Shown here: piece by piece, positions 9,301-17,491 of the stretch
Layout: the number at the start of each line of letters is the position of its first letter
Position numbering within the stretch: the first letter of the stretch is position 1
Assembly (NCBI GenBank): GCA_001804415.1
Contig: MHGA01000040.1
Coordinates: 1 to 52,787 of the forward strand
DNA length: 52,787 bases
Reading direction: 5' to 3'
Source of the DNA: Candidatus Aquivivens invisus
GTDB lineage: Bacteria; Omnitrophota; Gorgyraeia; Aquiviventales; Aquiviventaceae
Position numbers and translations under genes: made by a program
Notes under the pieces: generated by a model
The model's database searches: none
What the model was told of the DNA's origin: nothing
The model's input: the letters and a program-made list of their open reading frames with translations, nothing else

Positions 9301-10838
9301 CAGAATTGTTTCTTGAATTTGAACAGGACCTTGTCGTCGGTTTGAGGCGTCGAGGACGTCTCCGTCATCGTGGAGGTCTGGGCCGACGCCTGGGCGTCTA
9401 GCACCGTCCGTTCGCCCTCGATTTTCAGAGACGTCGTCTCATTCAGTTTGTACTCCGCCCCGACTTTATAGGGGATGGGCGCGCGGTGCTCGTCGGCCGT
9501 CGTGTCATCCGGTGCCGCGGGCGGTTGGGCGCTGGTCAGCGTGGCGGGGTCCACCTCCACGCCGACGGAGACTTTCTCCACGAGCGTCGTCTCCACACCG
9601 ACGAGGTTCGTCCCAGGCTGATGGCGCAGCGACAGGCCGCTGATGCCGAACCGGTTGGCGATCGTGCTCCCCAGGCCGCCCAAGACGAAATAATCGAGAA
9701 AATCGAGCGCCAGATCCGAGGAGAGGACGCCGTGGGTCAAGGCGTCGGTGGTGCCCCTCCAGGGCTTGCCGGTCACCAGCATGGCCAGCAGCACGCCCTG
9801 GGGCAACGGCGGGGTTGACGTCAGCCGAAGATCAAGGTGATCGGCCGTCCCGCGCAGGGCGATGCGGATCGCGGTGCCGCCGATCGACGAGGTCGCCTGC
9901 ACGTCGAAGGCCACACCCGGCGGCTGCGTGACGAATCTCACGGTGCTCGGCAGCAACGAGGCCACGGTTTGCCGCGCATTCACCGTGCCCGCTTCGCAGG
10001 CCACCTCGCCCTCCGTGATCAACGTCCTGGGCAGCCCGCGCATGGTCAGTGAAAAGGTTCCCGGGCAGTCGGTGAGGGTGAAGCCGCTGCGGGAGAGCGT
10101 GGTGGCACGAAAGGACCCGCTCCACTGCAACTCGCGCAGCGGCCCGGCGATGCCGATCCGGACATCGCTCAACGTGCCCGTCACCGCCTGCCACGCGGGG
10201 GCCTTCGTCGCCACGGCCACCACCTCATGCACGTCCAGGGTGTTCGCGTAGAGCGTCAGATCGAACCGACCGCCCCGTACGGCGCCGTTGAGGACGATCG
10301 GTTCAGAGAACGGCAAGCGGAGCCTCGCGTTCTCGACCAACTCAAGATGGTCCAATCGCAGCGGCCAGAGGGCATCCACCCGCTGAACGTCCAAGAGACT
10401 GGTGGTATCCCACCATGCCACGTCGCGGATCTGCGCCTCGCGTACCGTCCACCGCCCGGCCAAGACGCCCTCCAGGCTCGCCGCCGTCGCATGCGCCGCA
10501 AACGGTGCGGCGAACCACTCGATCCCGCGCACACGGACTCCTGCCGATCGAGCGAGAAGCTGCGGGAGGGGAGCGATCGTCACCTCGTCCATGACGAGGC
10601 GGCTGCGTCCCCACCAACCTGGAAGATCCGCCACCGACACCTGCGACAGGCGCAGGCCGCGGAGCAGCGTGCCGTCGATTCCTCCGAGGCGCAGCGTCTT
10701 CGCGGGCAGGAGGCTGCGCAGGACCACCGGCACCAACCGGCGAGCGCCCTCGGTCGTCCCGATCAGGAACCACACGCCCCAGAGCCCCAGCGCGAGGAAC
10801 GCGACGGTGACCAAGAGCATCCGACGAGAAAATTGCAT
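9300..10838 (-). CDS. TamB/DUF490-like envelope protein
   Basis: About 512 residues from the chosen ATG 10838; an upstream ATG at 10862 adds eight residues before the signal anchor. An N-terminal hydrophobic segment ([19 protein letters not shown]) is followed by a [10 protein letters not shown]-type AsmA/TamB start, long beta-rich sequence, and a C-terminal part with [24 protein letters not shown] and [12 protein letters not shown], resembling the TamB (DUF490) C-terminal domain. The protein ends in Phe, as outer-membrane-associated proteins often do. TamB proteins bridge inner and outer membranes and are implied in lipid transport or outer-membrane assembly. At about half the usual length this is a short version. 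Confidence 0.75.
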   Translation of the reverse strand: MQFSRRMLLVTVAFLALGLWGVWFLIGTTEGARRLVPVVLRSLLPAKTLRLGGIDGTLLRGLRLSQVSVADLPGWWGRSRLVMDEVTIAPLPQLLARSAGVRVRGIEWFAAPFAAHATAASLEGVLAGRWTVREAQIRDVAWWDTTSLLDVQRVDALWPLRLDHLELVENARLRLPFSEPIVLNGAVRGGRFDLTLYANTLDVHEVVAVATKAPAWQAVTGTLSDVRIGIAGPLRELQWSGSFRATTLSRSGFTLTDCPGTFSLTMRGLPRTLITEGEVACEAGTVNARQTVASLLPSTVRFVTQPPGVAFDVQATSSIGGTAIRIALRGTADHLDLRLTSTPPLPQGVLLAMLVTGKPWRGTTDALTHGVLSSDLALDFLDYFVLGGLGSTIANRFGISGLSLRHQPGTNLVGVETTLVEKVSVGVEVDPATLTSAQPPAAPDDTTADEHRAPIPYKVGAEYKLNETTSLKIEGERTVLDAQASAQTSTMTETSSTPQTDDKVLFKFKKQF

Positions 10839-10896
10839 GCGTATAGTGTAGCAAAATCCCATACGCCCGTGCGTGTTCCCGCGGGCAGAGAGGTCG

Positions 10897-12210
10897 CTAC
10901 GAGGAGGGCTTGCGGTGGTGCGGCGCAGGATGGGCCGGGGGGTGGCGACGGCCGCGGTCGCGGTGCCTGAAGTCCTCGTGCGGCCGGTTGGGCGCGGGCC
11001 GCTTGTAGTCGAAATGCGGCAGGGTCACGCGGGGTAGCGTGCGGTTCAGCAACCGTTCAATGGCGCTGATCAAGGGCTCTTCGCTCCGGTCGACCAGGCT
11101 GAACGCATCGCCGGTGGCCTCGGCGCGGGCGGTGCGGCCGATGCGATGGACGTAATTCTCCGGCGTCTCGGGAATGTCGAAGTTAATGACGTGGCTGATA
11201 TCCTCGATGTCGATCCCGCGCGCCGCCACATCCGTGGCCACCATCACCTGACTTCGCCCTCGGCGGAACTGCTCGAGGGCTCGCAACCGCTGGCTCTGGC
11301 TGCGGTCCCCGTGGAGGACAGACACCCTGATGCCGGCGCGTTCCAGCTTCTGCGAGAGGCGGTCCGCGTAATGCTTCGTGCGGGTAAAGACGAGCACCGA
11401 CGTCATCCCCTGGCCTCGCAGCAGCTCAAGGAGCAGGTCCGTTTTCAGATGGCGCGGCACGGGATACACGGCGTGTCGAATCCCCACGGGGGAGGACGAC
11501 CGCTGGCCGATTTGGATCGTCACGGGGTTGCGCAGGATCTCATGGACGAGCGCGACGATCTCCGCCGGCAGGGTGGCGGAGAACGCGAGGTTCTGCCGCT
11601 CGGGGGGCAGGAGGCGGATGATTTTTTTGATGTCCGGCAGAAATCCCATGTCGAGCATGCGGTCGACTTCGTCCAGGACCAGGACTTCCAAGCTCCCGAA
11701 ATCGATCCGGCCGGAGTAGATGTGATCCAGCAATCGACCGGGCGTGGCCGAGATGATATCCAGCCCTCGCGCCAGCGCGCTGATCTGCGGCTCCATCGGC
11801 ACCCCGCCGAAAATCGCGGCCCCCTTGAGGTGCACATAGCGCGAGAGGGCCCGCAGGTGCTCCATCGACTGCAACGCCAGCTCCCGCGTGGGTGCGAGGA
11901 TGAGCGTCCGCAGGTGCGCGCCGCTTTTGCCCTGGAGCAACCGGTGGAGAATGGGCAGGACGAACGCCGCGGTTTTCCCCGTGCCGGTTTGCGCGCACCC
12001 GATGACATCGCGGCCCGAGAGGATCGCGGGAATCGCTTGCGCCTGGATGGGTGTGGGCCGGATGAAGCCCAGATCGTGGATCCCTTTGAGCAAATCAGGA
12101 TGCAGGCGAAACGCCTCGAATGTCGCTACGCGGCGGTCGTCGTGTGGCGCACCGCCCTGTTCCGGCCGTTCTCCTGATGGGGCAGGATGGGCAGACGCGT
12201 GGGGCATCAT
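10897..12210 (-). CDS. DEAD-box ATP-dependent RNA helicase (RhlE type)
   Basis: 437 residues with all helicase motifs: Q motif region (FEAFRLHP, PTPIQAQAIP), motif I AQTGTGKT at about 73-80, PTRELALQ, motif II DEVD at 180-183 (Val replaces the usual Ala), SAT in FSATLP, and HRIGRTARAEATGD. A basic, proline- and histidine-rich tail (HRDRGRRHPPAHPAPHHRK) follows and may bind RNA. The start overlaps the typA stop as ATGA. With typA, infA and a cold-shock gene upstream, it belongs to a ribosome and RNA-remodelling group, plausibly for low-temperature growth. Confidence 0.92.
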   Translation of the reverse strand: MMPHASAHPAPSGERPEQGGAPHDDRRVATFEAFRLHPDLLKGIHDLGFIRPTPIQAQAIPAILSGRDVIGCAQTGTGKTAAFVLPILHRLLQGKSGAHLRTLILAPTRELALQSMEHLRALSRYVHLKGAAIFGGVPMEPQISALARGLDIISATPGRLLDHIYSGRIDFGSLEVLVLDEVDRMLDMGFLPDIKKIIRLLPPERQNLAFSATLPAEIVALVHEILRNPVTIQIGQRSSSPVGIRHAVYPVPRHLKTDLLLELLRGQGMTSVLVFTRTKHYADRLSQKLERAGIRVSVLHGDRSQSQRLRALEQFRRGRSQVMVATDVAARGIDIEDISHVINFDIPETPENYVHRIGRTARAEATGDAFSLVDRSEEPLISAIERLLNRTLPRVTLPHFDYKRPAPNRPHEDFRHRDRGRRHPPAHPAPHHRKPSS

Positions 12211-14030
12211 GAGGTCGCGCGCTTGGCTCGCAGGCGCAGCTTCGCATCCGCAATGCGCTTGCGGATGCGCAGGGACTGCGGGGTGACTTCAAGGAGCTCA
12301 TCCGCTCCGAGATACTCCAGGGCCAACTCGAGAGTCATCTCTCGAGGCGGCACCAACACGATCGTCGTCTCGCCCGTCTCGGAGCGCACGTTGGTCAGCT
12401 TCTTCTGCCTGCAGATGTTCAGCTCGATATCCCGGTCCCGGGCGGCCTGGCCGACCACCATCCCTTCATAGACCGCCACGCCCGGCCCGATGAACAGCTC
12501 CCCCCGCTCTTGCGCGGTGGTGATCGCATAGGCGCTGCTGACCCCGCCCTCGGTCGCGACCAGCGATCCGTGCGGCTCCTGAGCCGGCAGGTTGTCGACC
12601 AGCGGCTGGTAGGCGTCAAACACATGATGGACGATGGCGGTCCCTCGCGTTTTCTTCAAGAGGAGGCTCTTCAAGCCCAGCAGCCCCCGCGTGGTGATGA
12701 GATAGTCCGCGTGCAGCTCGCCCGTCGGACTCGGCATCATGTCCTGGAGCTCGGCGCGGCGGCGGCCCAGCTCCTCGATGATCGTGCCTTGATACTCCGA
12801 CGGCACATCGAGGGAGAGCATCTCGTAGGGCTCGCAGCGCTGGCCCTCAATCTCCTTGTAGACCACCTCCGGCTGCGAGACCTCCAGCTCATAGCCCTCG
12901 CGGCGCATCGTCTCAATGAGAATCGCCAGATGCAGCTCGCCCCGCCCCGAGACGAGAAACGTGTCGGCGCTGTCGGTCTCGGCGACGCGCAGGGCCACGT
13001 TGATCTCCAGCTCAGCCATGAGCCGCTCGCGCAACATCCGCGACGTCACATATTTGCCTTCGCGGCCCGCCAAGGGGCTCTTGTTGACGGCGAAGGTCAT
13101 GCGCAGCGTCGGCTCTTCAATGACCACCGACGGCAGGGCATGGGGGTGGTCTGGATCGGTGAGGGTGTCGCCGATGCCCACGTCGTCAAACCCGGCCACC
13201 GCGACGATCTCCCCGCACCCGGCCTCCTCAACCTCCACGCGCTCCAACCCCTGATACGCCAGCACCGCGCTCACCACCCCCGCCTGCTGCCGGCCGTCGG
13301 CCGTCAGGCGCAGGATCGGTTGCTGCCGCGTGAGCGAGCCGGCGTGGATTTTTCCGATGCCCATCTTGCCTTTAAACGGATCGTAGGCCAGCGCCAGGAC
13401 GAGCAGCTGGAGCGGCGCATCCGGCAACACCGTCGGCGGGGGGATGCGCGCGAGGATCGTCTCAAACAGCGGGGCCACGTCCACCCCGGGCCGGCTCAGG
13501 TCGAGTGTCGCGATGCCCTGCGTGGCGGAGGTGTAGACGATAGGAAAATCCAGTTGGGCCGAGGAGGCGTTGAGCTCGACGAACAGATCAAACGTGCGGT
13601 TGACGACGTCGTCCACCTGCGCGTCGGCGCGATCGATCTTATTCACCACGACGATCGCCGGCAGCCCCAGGCCGATCGCCTTGCGCAGGACGAATTTGGT
13701 CTGCGGCATCGGGCCTTCGCCGGCGTCCACCAGCAGCAAGGCCCCGTCCACCATGCGCAGCGTGCGCTCCACCTCCCCGCCGAAGTCCGCGTGGCCCGGC
13801 GTATCCACGAGATTGATCTTGGAGTCCCGATAGCGCAAGCTGCAGTTCTTCGCCCGGATCGTAATGCCTTTCTCGCGCTCCAGGTCCATGGAGTCCATGA
13901 TCAACGCGCCGGCCGGAATCGCCTGCTCGCGCACCGCGTGGGTGTAGCGCAGCATCGCGTCGACCAGCGTCGTCTTGCCGTGGTCGACATGGGCGATGAT
14001 CGCAATATTGCGAAGGGAGATGGGAGACAT
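12207..14030 (-). CDS. typA: Ribosome-associated GTPase TypA/BipA
   Basis: 607 residues from ATG 14030 (MSPISLRNIAIIAHVDHGKTT); a TTG ten codons upstream is also possible. G1 AHVDHGKTT, G2 region with GITIRAKN, G3 DTPGHADFGG and G4 NKIDRADAQ are visible. The BipA-specific C-terminal block contains DYLITTRGLLGLKS and VRSETGETTIVL. The length is standard. BipA acts on the ribosome, with roles in 50S assembly and in cold or stress growth. Upstream 189 bases carry hairpins but no clear promoter, so it may be read through from infA-csp. Confidence 0.96.
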   Translation of the reverse strand: MSPISLRNIAIIAHVDHGKTTLVDAMLRYTHAVREQAIPAGALIMDSMDLEREKGITIRAKNCSLRYRDSKINLVDTPGHADFGGEVERTLRMVDGALLLVDAGEGPMPQTKFVLRKAIGLGLPAIVVVNKIDRADAQVDDVVNRTFDLFVELNASSAQLDFPIVYTSATQGIATLDLSRPGVDVAPLFETILARIPPPTVLPDAPLQLLVLALAYDPFKGKMGIGKIHAGSLTRQQPILRLTADGRQQAGVVSAVLAYQGLERVEVEEAGCGEIVAVAGFDDVGIGDTLTDPDHPHALPSVVIEEPTLRMTFAVNKSPLAGREGKYVTSRMLRERLMAELEINVALRVAETDSADTFLVSGRGELHLAILIETMRREGYELEVSQPEVVYKEIEGQRCEPYEMLSLDVPSEYQGTIIEELGRRRAELQDMMPSPTGELHADYLITTRGLLGLKSLLLKKTRGTAIVHHVFDAYQPLVDNLPAQEPHGSLVATEGGVSSAYAITTAQERGELFIGPGVAVYEGMVVGQAARDRDIELNICRQKKLTNVRSETGETTIVLVPPREMTLELALEYLGADELLEVTPQSLRIRKRIADAKLRLRAKRATS

Positions 14031-14219
14031 CTGAGGGAAGAACGCGGCATTCACGTACAACCGACCATGGCGCCTGCGTGAGCCAGCGCCACGTACCCAT
14101 CTACGTACCTGCGAAACCCCGGTACCTCGCCTCGAGGGCGGATACCCTCACCGCACGGGAAGCCTGTGACGATCTTCCCGGGAACAAGTTCACGAGATGT
14201 TCGGTTGAACAAGGCGGGA
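14031..14219. other. csp-typA intergenic region with a hairpin
   Basis: No gene is seen. TGGCGC at 14068-14073 pairs with GCGCCA at 14086-14091 just upstream of typA, without a T-run, so it is not a classical terminator. Further short GC-rich inverted repeats lie near 14130-14150. Confidence 0.4.
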
Positions 14220-14426
14220 TTACGCCCCCTTGATGACGTTCGAGGCCTGCGGGCCTTTCGGGCCGCTGGTCACCTCGAACTCCACCGCCTGGCCCTCCCG
14301 AAGCGACTTGAACCCGTCGCCCTGGATGGCCGAGTGGTGGACGAATACGTCCTTCGAGCCATCGTCAGGGGTGATGAACCCGTACCCCTTCTGATCGCTG
14401 AACCACTTCACGATTCCACGTGCCAT
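14220..14426 (-). CDS. Cold-shock domain protein (CspA family)
   Basis: 68 residues, one complete cold-shock domain. RNP1 KGYGFITP and RNP2 VFVHHSAI nucleic-acid-binding motifs are intact. An AGGAGG ribosome site precedes the ATG. It lies 23 bases after infA and is probably co-transcribed from the infA promoter. The paralogue at 30618-30824 is nearly identical in protein sequence. Confidence 0.96.
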   Translation of the reverse strand: MARGIVKWFSDQKGYGFITPDDGSKDVFVHHSAIQGDGFKSLREGQAVEFEVTSGPKGPQASNVIKGA

Positions 14427-14449
14427 ATCTCCTCACCTCCTTCTCTGCG

Positions 14450-14671
14450 TTACCGTTTGAGCCGATAGACGATCCGACCCTGCGTCAGATCGTAGGGGGA
14501 GAGCAACACCCCCACCATATCCCCTTCGAGAATACGGCTTGATTGATGGCGGATCTTCCCGGCGACATACGCCAGGATCATGTGGCCGCCCTCCAGCTCA
14601 ACCCGAAATCTGGAGTTGCGCATCCGCTCGATCACTTTGCCTTCAACACCGACCGCTTCTTCTTTGGCCAT
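14450..14671 (-). CDS. infA: Translation initiation factor IF-1
   Basis: 73 residues from ATG 14671 ([16 protein letters not shown]). The S1-like OB fold of IF-1 is complete: [20 protein letters not shown], then [26 protein letters not shown]-1 occupies the ribosomal A site during initiation. Upstream in-frame codons lack similarity and overlap a leader terminator, so they are not part of the gene. Expression is likely controlled by that leader. Confidence 0.96.
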   Translation of the reverse strand: MAKEEAVGVEGKVIERMRNSRFRVELEGGHMILAYVAGKIRHQSSRILEGDMVGVLLSPYDLTQGRIVYRLKR

Positions 14672-14689
14672 CGGGTTCGCGTACATAAC

Positions 14690-14735
14690 AAAAACACCGC
14701 GAAGCCTCTTCCAGCTCCACGGCGGGTTCCCTGAC
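14690..14735 (-). promoter_or_regulatory. Leader terminator/attenuator of infA
   Basis: In the 5' leader, about 20 bases before the infA start, CCGC...GGAGC pairs with GCTTC.GCGG and is followed by GTTTTTG. The element from GTCAGC (about 14752) to the T-run is closely similar to the leader of the second csp gene (30885-30950), including an identical GTGGAGCTG core. Upstream CAGCT can pair with AGCTG of the left arm, giving a possible antiterminator. Function as an attenuator is inference. Confidence 0.6.
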
Positions 14736-14762
14736 CAAGTGAAAGCTGACACAGACTGCGGT

Positions 14763-14791
14763 AGTATATCAATCTTTTCCCGTTTCGTCAA
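14763..14791 (-). promoter_or_regulatory. Sigma-70 promoter of infA
   Basis: TTGACG (14786-14791), a 17-base spacer and TATACT (14763-14768), read on the minus strand. The predicted start, about 14756, gives an 85-base leader. The ATTCTGATTGAC context is shared with the second csp promoter. Confidence 0.7.
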
Positions 14792-14825
14792 TCAGAATCT
14801 TTCTTCAACCCCACGCCTCCAGTCC

Positions 14826-14855
14826 TTGACAACGTAGACTTCTGTCTACTATAGT
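14826..14855 (+). promoter_or_regulatory. dinB promoter with palindromic operator
   Basis: TTGACA at 14826-14831 and TATAGT at 14850-14855 are 18 bases apart. Between them lies GTAGAC-TTCT-GTCTAC (14834-14849), a perfect 6-bp dyad. A repressor bound there would block RNA polymerase. An SOS (LexA-like) repressor is a natural guess for a polymerase IV gene, but the sequence is not a known LexA box that I can assign with certainty. Confidence 0.6.
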
Positions 14856-14907
14856 CCTCTTGATGAGCACCTCGGTTGAGGGCAACGGCTGCGAATGAGG
14901 TACCGGG

Positions 14908-16137
14908 ATGAGCGAGCGGGTGATCGTTCACGTGGACATGAACGCGTTCTTCGCCTCGGTTGAGCAACGCGACAATCCCCACCTGCGAGGCAAACCGATC
15001 ATCGTTTGCGGCAATCCCAAGAGCCGCACGGTAGTGGCGGCCTGTTCGTATGAGGCCAAGGCGTTGGGCATCACCAACGGCATGTCCGTCTTCGAAGCCA
15101 GGCAGCTGTACCCCCACGTCATCTTGGTCGGCGGCAATCCAGAGAAATACGTTGATGCAGCACGGCGTATCTTCGCGATCTGCGTGGAGTTCACGCCGCA
15201 GGTCGAGGTCTTCTCCATCGACGAAGCCTTCCTGGACGTGACGGGCACCTGGCGGCTCTTTGCGGCGACTCCGGAAGACCTCGCCCGGTTGATCAAACAG
15301 CGCATTCGCGAGGCGCACGGCCTGACCTGCTCCATCGGGATCGCTCCGAACAAGCTGCTGGCGAAGCTGGCCTCGGATTTGCAGAAACCCGACGGGCTCA
15401 TCCGCATCACAGACGCTCATCTCACAGCGCTGCTGGCGCGCCTCCCCGTCGAGACTCTCTGCGGGGTGGGCGAGCACCTGAAGGCGCACCTCAACGACCT
15501 GGGGATCGTCACCTGCGCGGATTTGGGACGCGCGCCTGCCTCGATGCTCACGGCGCGGTTCGGCCTCATCGGCGCGTCCCTCAAGCGCATGGGGCAAGGC
15601 GTGGATGAGCGCCCGGTTGGGATGTTCAACGAGGAGGCAGACGTCAAGTCGATGGGGCATGCGTATACCCTGCCCCGCGACACTGAGGACAACGAGGAAA
15701 TCCTGGGCACGCTGCTGCGGCTCTGCGAGCGGGTGGGCCGAAGGCTGCGAGCCGACGGGTACGCGGGCCGCACGATCAGCCTGACGGTCCGCTACAAGGA
15801 TTTCTCGATGATCTCCCACGCGCGCACCATCCCGTATGCCGTCGACTCCGGCCTGCGCATCTACCAGGTGGCGCGGCGCCTCGTTGAGGCCTCTTGCCGG
15901 CCGCTCCCTCAGCGGGTGCGGCTGCTGGGCGTATCGGTTTCACATTTAACCAGGCACCAACGGCAGCTGAGCTTCCTGGAGGAGGAGCTGCGACTCGAAC
16001 GGCTGGACCGGTGCCTGGATCGGATCGCGGATCGCTTCGGGGAGTGTTGCGTCGTGCGGGCCAGCGCCTCGACACCGCTCACCCCCAAGTCCCACGGCTT
16101 CCTGCTCAAGCACCGCCGAGGCCTGGTGCTGGGATAA
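14908..16137 (+). CDS. dinB: DNA polymerase IV (Y family)
   Basis: 409 residues. The catalytic carboxylates are D10 (HVDMNAFFASVEQ) and D105/E106 (SIDEAFLDVTGT), with the Y-family CSYEAKALGI block between. The helix-hairpin-helix thumb follows (LPVETLCGVG), then the little-finger domain. It performs error-prone bypass of damaged template. Full length, with a GAGGT ribosome site before ATG 14908. A palindrome between its -35 and -10 boxes suggests damage-inducible repression. It stands alone and faces away from infA. Confidence 0.95.
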   Translation: MSERVIVHVDMNAFFASVEQRDNPHLRGKPIIVCGNPKSRTVVAACSYEAKALGITNGMSVFEARQLYPHVILVGGNPEKYVDAARRIFAICVEFTPQVEVFSIDEAFLDVTGTWRLFAATPEDLARLIKQRIREAHGLTCSIGIAPNKLLAKLASDLQKPDGLIRITDAHLTALLARLPVETLCGVGEHLKAHLNDLGIVTCADLGRAPASMLTARFGLIGASLKRMGQGVDERPVGMFNEEADVKSMGHAYTLPRDTEDNEEILGTLLRLCERVGRRLRADGYAGRTISLTVRYKDFSMISHARTIPYAVDSGLRIYQVARRLVEASCRPLPQRVRLLGVSVSHLTRHQRQLSFLEEELRLERLDRCLDRIADRFGECCVVRASASTPLTPKSHGFLLKHRRGLVLG

Positions 16138-16149
16138 GGATGGTCAATG

Positions 16150-16536
16150 TCAGCCCTTCTTATCGAGGCTCCATTTGACGCCGCCTCGACAGGCAATGAG
16201 GAGGAATACAAAGCAGTAGAGCGCGGCCAGCTCGCCCTGATTGATCGCCGGGAAGAGCTGCGGGCCGAGCTGGAACTTCCAGTGGAACTGGACATACGCC
16301 ACGGCCATCTCGCCGCTGCAGAGGAAGGCCGCCAGGCGTGTCCGAAATCCTAGCAGGATGGCCAGCCCGCCGACGAGCTCGAGGAGCCCGCCAAGCCAGA
16401 GCTGGGACCCCACCGGCGGCTGGAACTCCGACAGCACGCCCAAGATCTTTTGCGCGCCGTGGAAGGAGAACATGAACCCTGTCACGATGCGCAGCAAGGC
16501 GTACGCGTCGTCCGAAAATCGTTCAAGCCACTTCAT
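16150..16536 (-). CDS. DoxX family membrane protein
   Basis: 128 residues with four hydrophobic segments. The N-terminal LLRIVTGFMFSFHGAQKILG and LWLGGLLELVGGLAILLGFRTRLAA are characteristic DoxX signatures. Family members are small quinone- or redox-associated inner-membrane proteins whose role is often unclear. An AAAGGAGGG ribosome site lies 8 bases before the ATG. It converges with dinB (12 bases between stops) and lies 51 bases downstream of the hydrolase on the same strand. Confidence 0.9.
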   Translation of the reverse strand: MKWLERFSDDAYALLRIVTGFMFSFHGAQKILGVLSEFQPPVGSQLWLGGLLELVGGLAILLGFRTRLAAFLCSGEMAVAYVQFHWKFQLGPQLFPAINQGELAALYCFVFLLIACRGGVKWSLDKKG

Positions 16537-16555
16537 AGCGCCCTCCTTTCGCGAC

Positions 16556-16576
16556 GTGCTCTGCTCCGTGCTCCAT
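16556..16576. repeat. Degenerate heptamer array (GCTCCGT type)
   Basis: Three 7-bp units, GTGCTCT, GCTCCGT and GCTCCAT, lie between the DoxX and hydrolase genes and merge into the 44-bp dispersed repeat. Same period as the arrays further along the window. Confidence 0.55.
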
Positions 16577-16614
16577 GAACAGGGATTTTAGCAGGTTCCT
16601 GGCGGAGTTTCGAG
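16571..16614. repeat. 44-bp dispersed repeat, copy 1
   Basis: Matches 28664-28707 at about 38 of 44 positions, with ATTTTAGCAGGTTCCT shared exactly. Here the repeat forms the last codons and the TAA stop of the alpha/beta hydrolase gene. Confidence 0.7.
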
Positions 16615-17358
16615 TGGCAGGGTTTCCGCCAACCAGTCAGTGATCAGGCTCGTGAAACCGGTTGGGTCTTCCCGAAAGAGCATCTCTGCATGGCCGCCAC
16701 CCGCAAGGAGTCGCAGGCGCTTGGGCTCATGTGCGGCGTCAAAGAGCCGGCGGCTGTGAGCGGCACCCACAATGACGTCCTTGGTCCCATGGATGAACAG
16801 CACGGGAAGCTTGCGCATCCGCTGGATGGCATCGATGGGACGCCGTTTCTTCAGGAATGGATTCCCCGGCCGGCACCCCGCGCCCGGCTCGAGGCCTTTC
16901 AGCCCCGTGCTAATGCCCTCGGGGGTCCAGAACTTGAATTCGATCTCATCAAAGGAGGCTGGAGCGCTCACCGCGATGAGTCCGCACACCCCAGGCGGCG
17001 CGCCGCTGACCGTGTTGATGGCCACGGCAGCCCCCAGGGAAAACCCGATGACCACCAGCCGTGGATACTGCGGCTGCGCCCACGTGAGCACCGCCTGCAG
17101 TTCCGCGTCCTCCCGTGCCGAGAACGTAAACACACCGCTTGAGCCGCCATGGCCTCGGAAATCCAGACACAGCACATCATACGATTGCGCAAGCGCGCTG
17201 GCCAGACGCTGAAAGGTCGGGGTCGCCTTGCTCTGGAAGAAGCCGTGGCAAATGACAACCGCCGTGTCCCGCCGTCCCTGGCGATAGCGGTCAACGGCCA
17301 CCACGGTTCCATCTGCGCTGCGAAGGCGATGTGAGGAACGCTCAAGGGTGTCCGGCAT
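16588..17358 (-). CDS. Alpha/beta hydrolase
   Basis: 256 residues. The nucleophile S107 lies in GFSLGAA, the oxyanion region is VVICHGFFQSKATPT, the catalytic Asp is in HGTKDVIV and the His in GGGHAEML. This is a complete serine hydrolase triad of the lysophospholipase/BAAT-like type, probably cytoplasmic (no signal peptide). The substrate is unknown. The final residues LETPPGTC and the stop codon are encoded by the dispersed repeat, so the original C-terminus was probably altered when the repeat arrived. Confidence 0.87.
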   Translation of the reverse strand: MPDTLERSSHRLRSADGTVVAVDRYRQGRRDTAVVICHGFFQSKATPTFQRLASALAQSYDVLCLDFRGHGGSSGVFTFSAREDAELQAVLTWAQPQYPRLVVIGFSLGAAVAINTVSGAPPGVCGLIAVSAPASFDEIEFKFWTPEGISTGLKGLEPGAGCRPGNPFLKKRRPIDAIQRMRKLPVLFIHGTKDVIVGAAHSRRLFDAAHEPKRLRLLAGGGHAEMLFREDPTGFTSLITDWLAETLPLETPPGTC

Positions 17359-17491
17359 GATGCGACGCTCCAGCGGTCACCCTTCATCATACCGTGTGGA
17401 TCGGTTCCCGGATAGCGCAGACTGACCTCGTCATTTGCGCTTTACATCCCCGGGTATTTGCGAGACGCTAGAAGTGACAGGGGCCTGCGCC

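Noticed and set aside
7600-9345. A 581-codon plus-strand open frame opposite glycogen phosphorylase
   Set aside because: Long antisense frames are common in GC-rich DNA. The minus strand encodes all phosphorylase motifs and the plus frame has His/Arg/Gly-rich low-similarity sequence.
12510-14081. A 523-codon plus-strand frame opposite typA
   Set aside because: Same reason: the BipA sequence on the minus strand is complete and the plus frame has no recognisable family.
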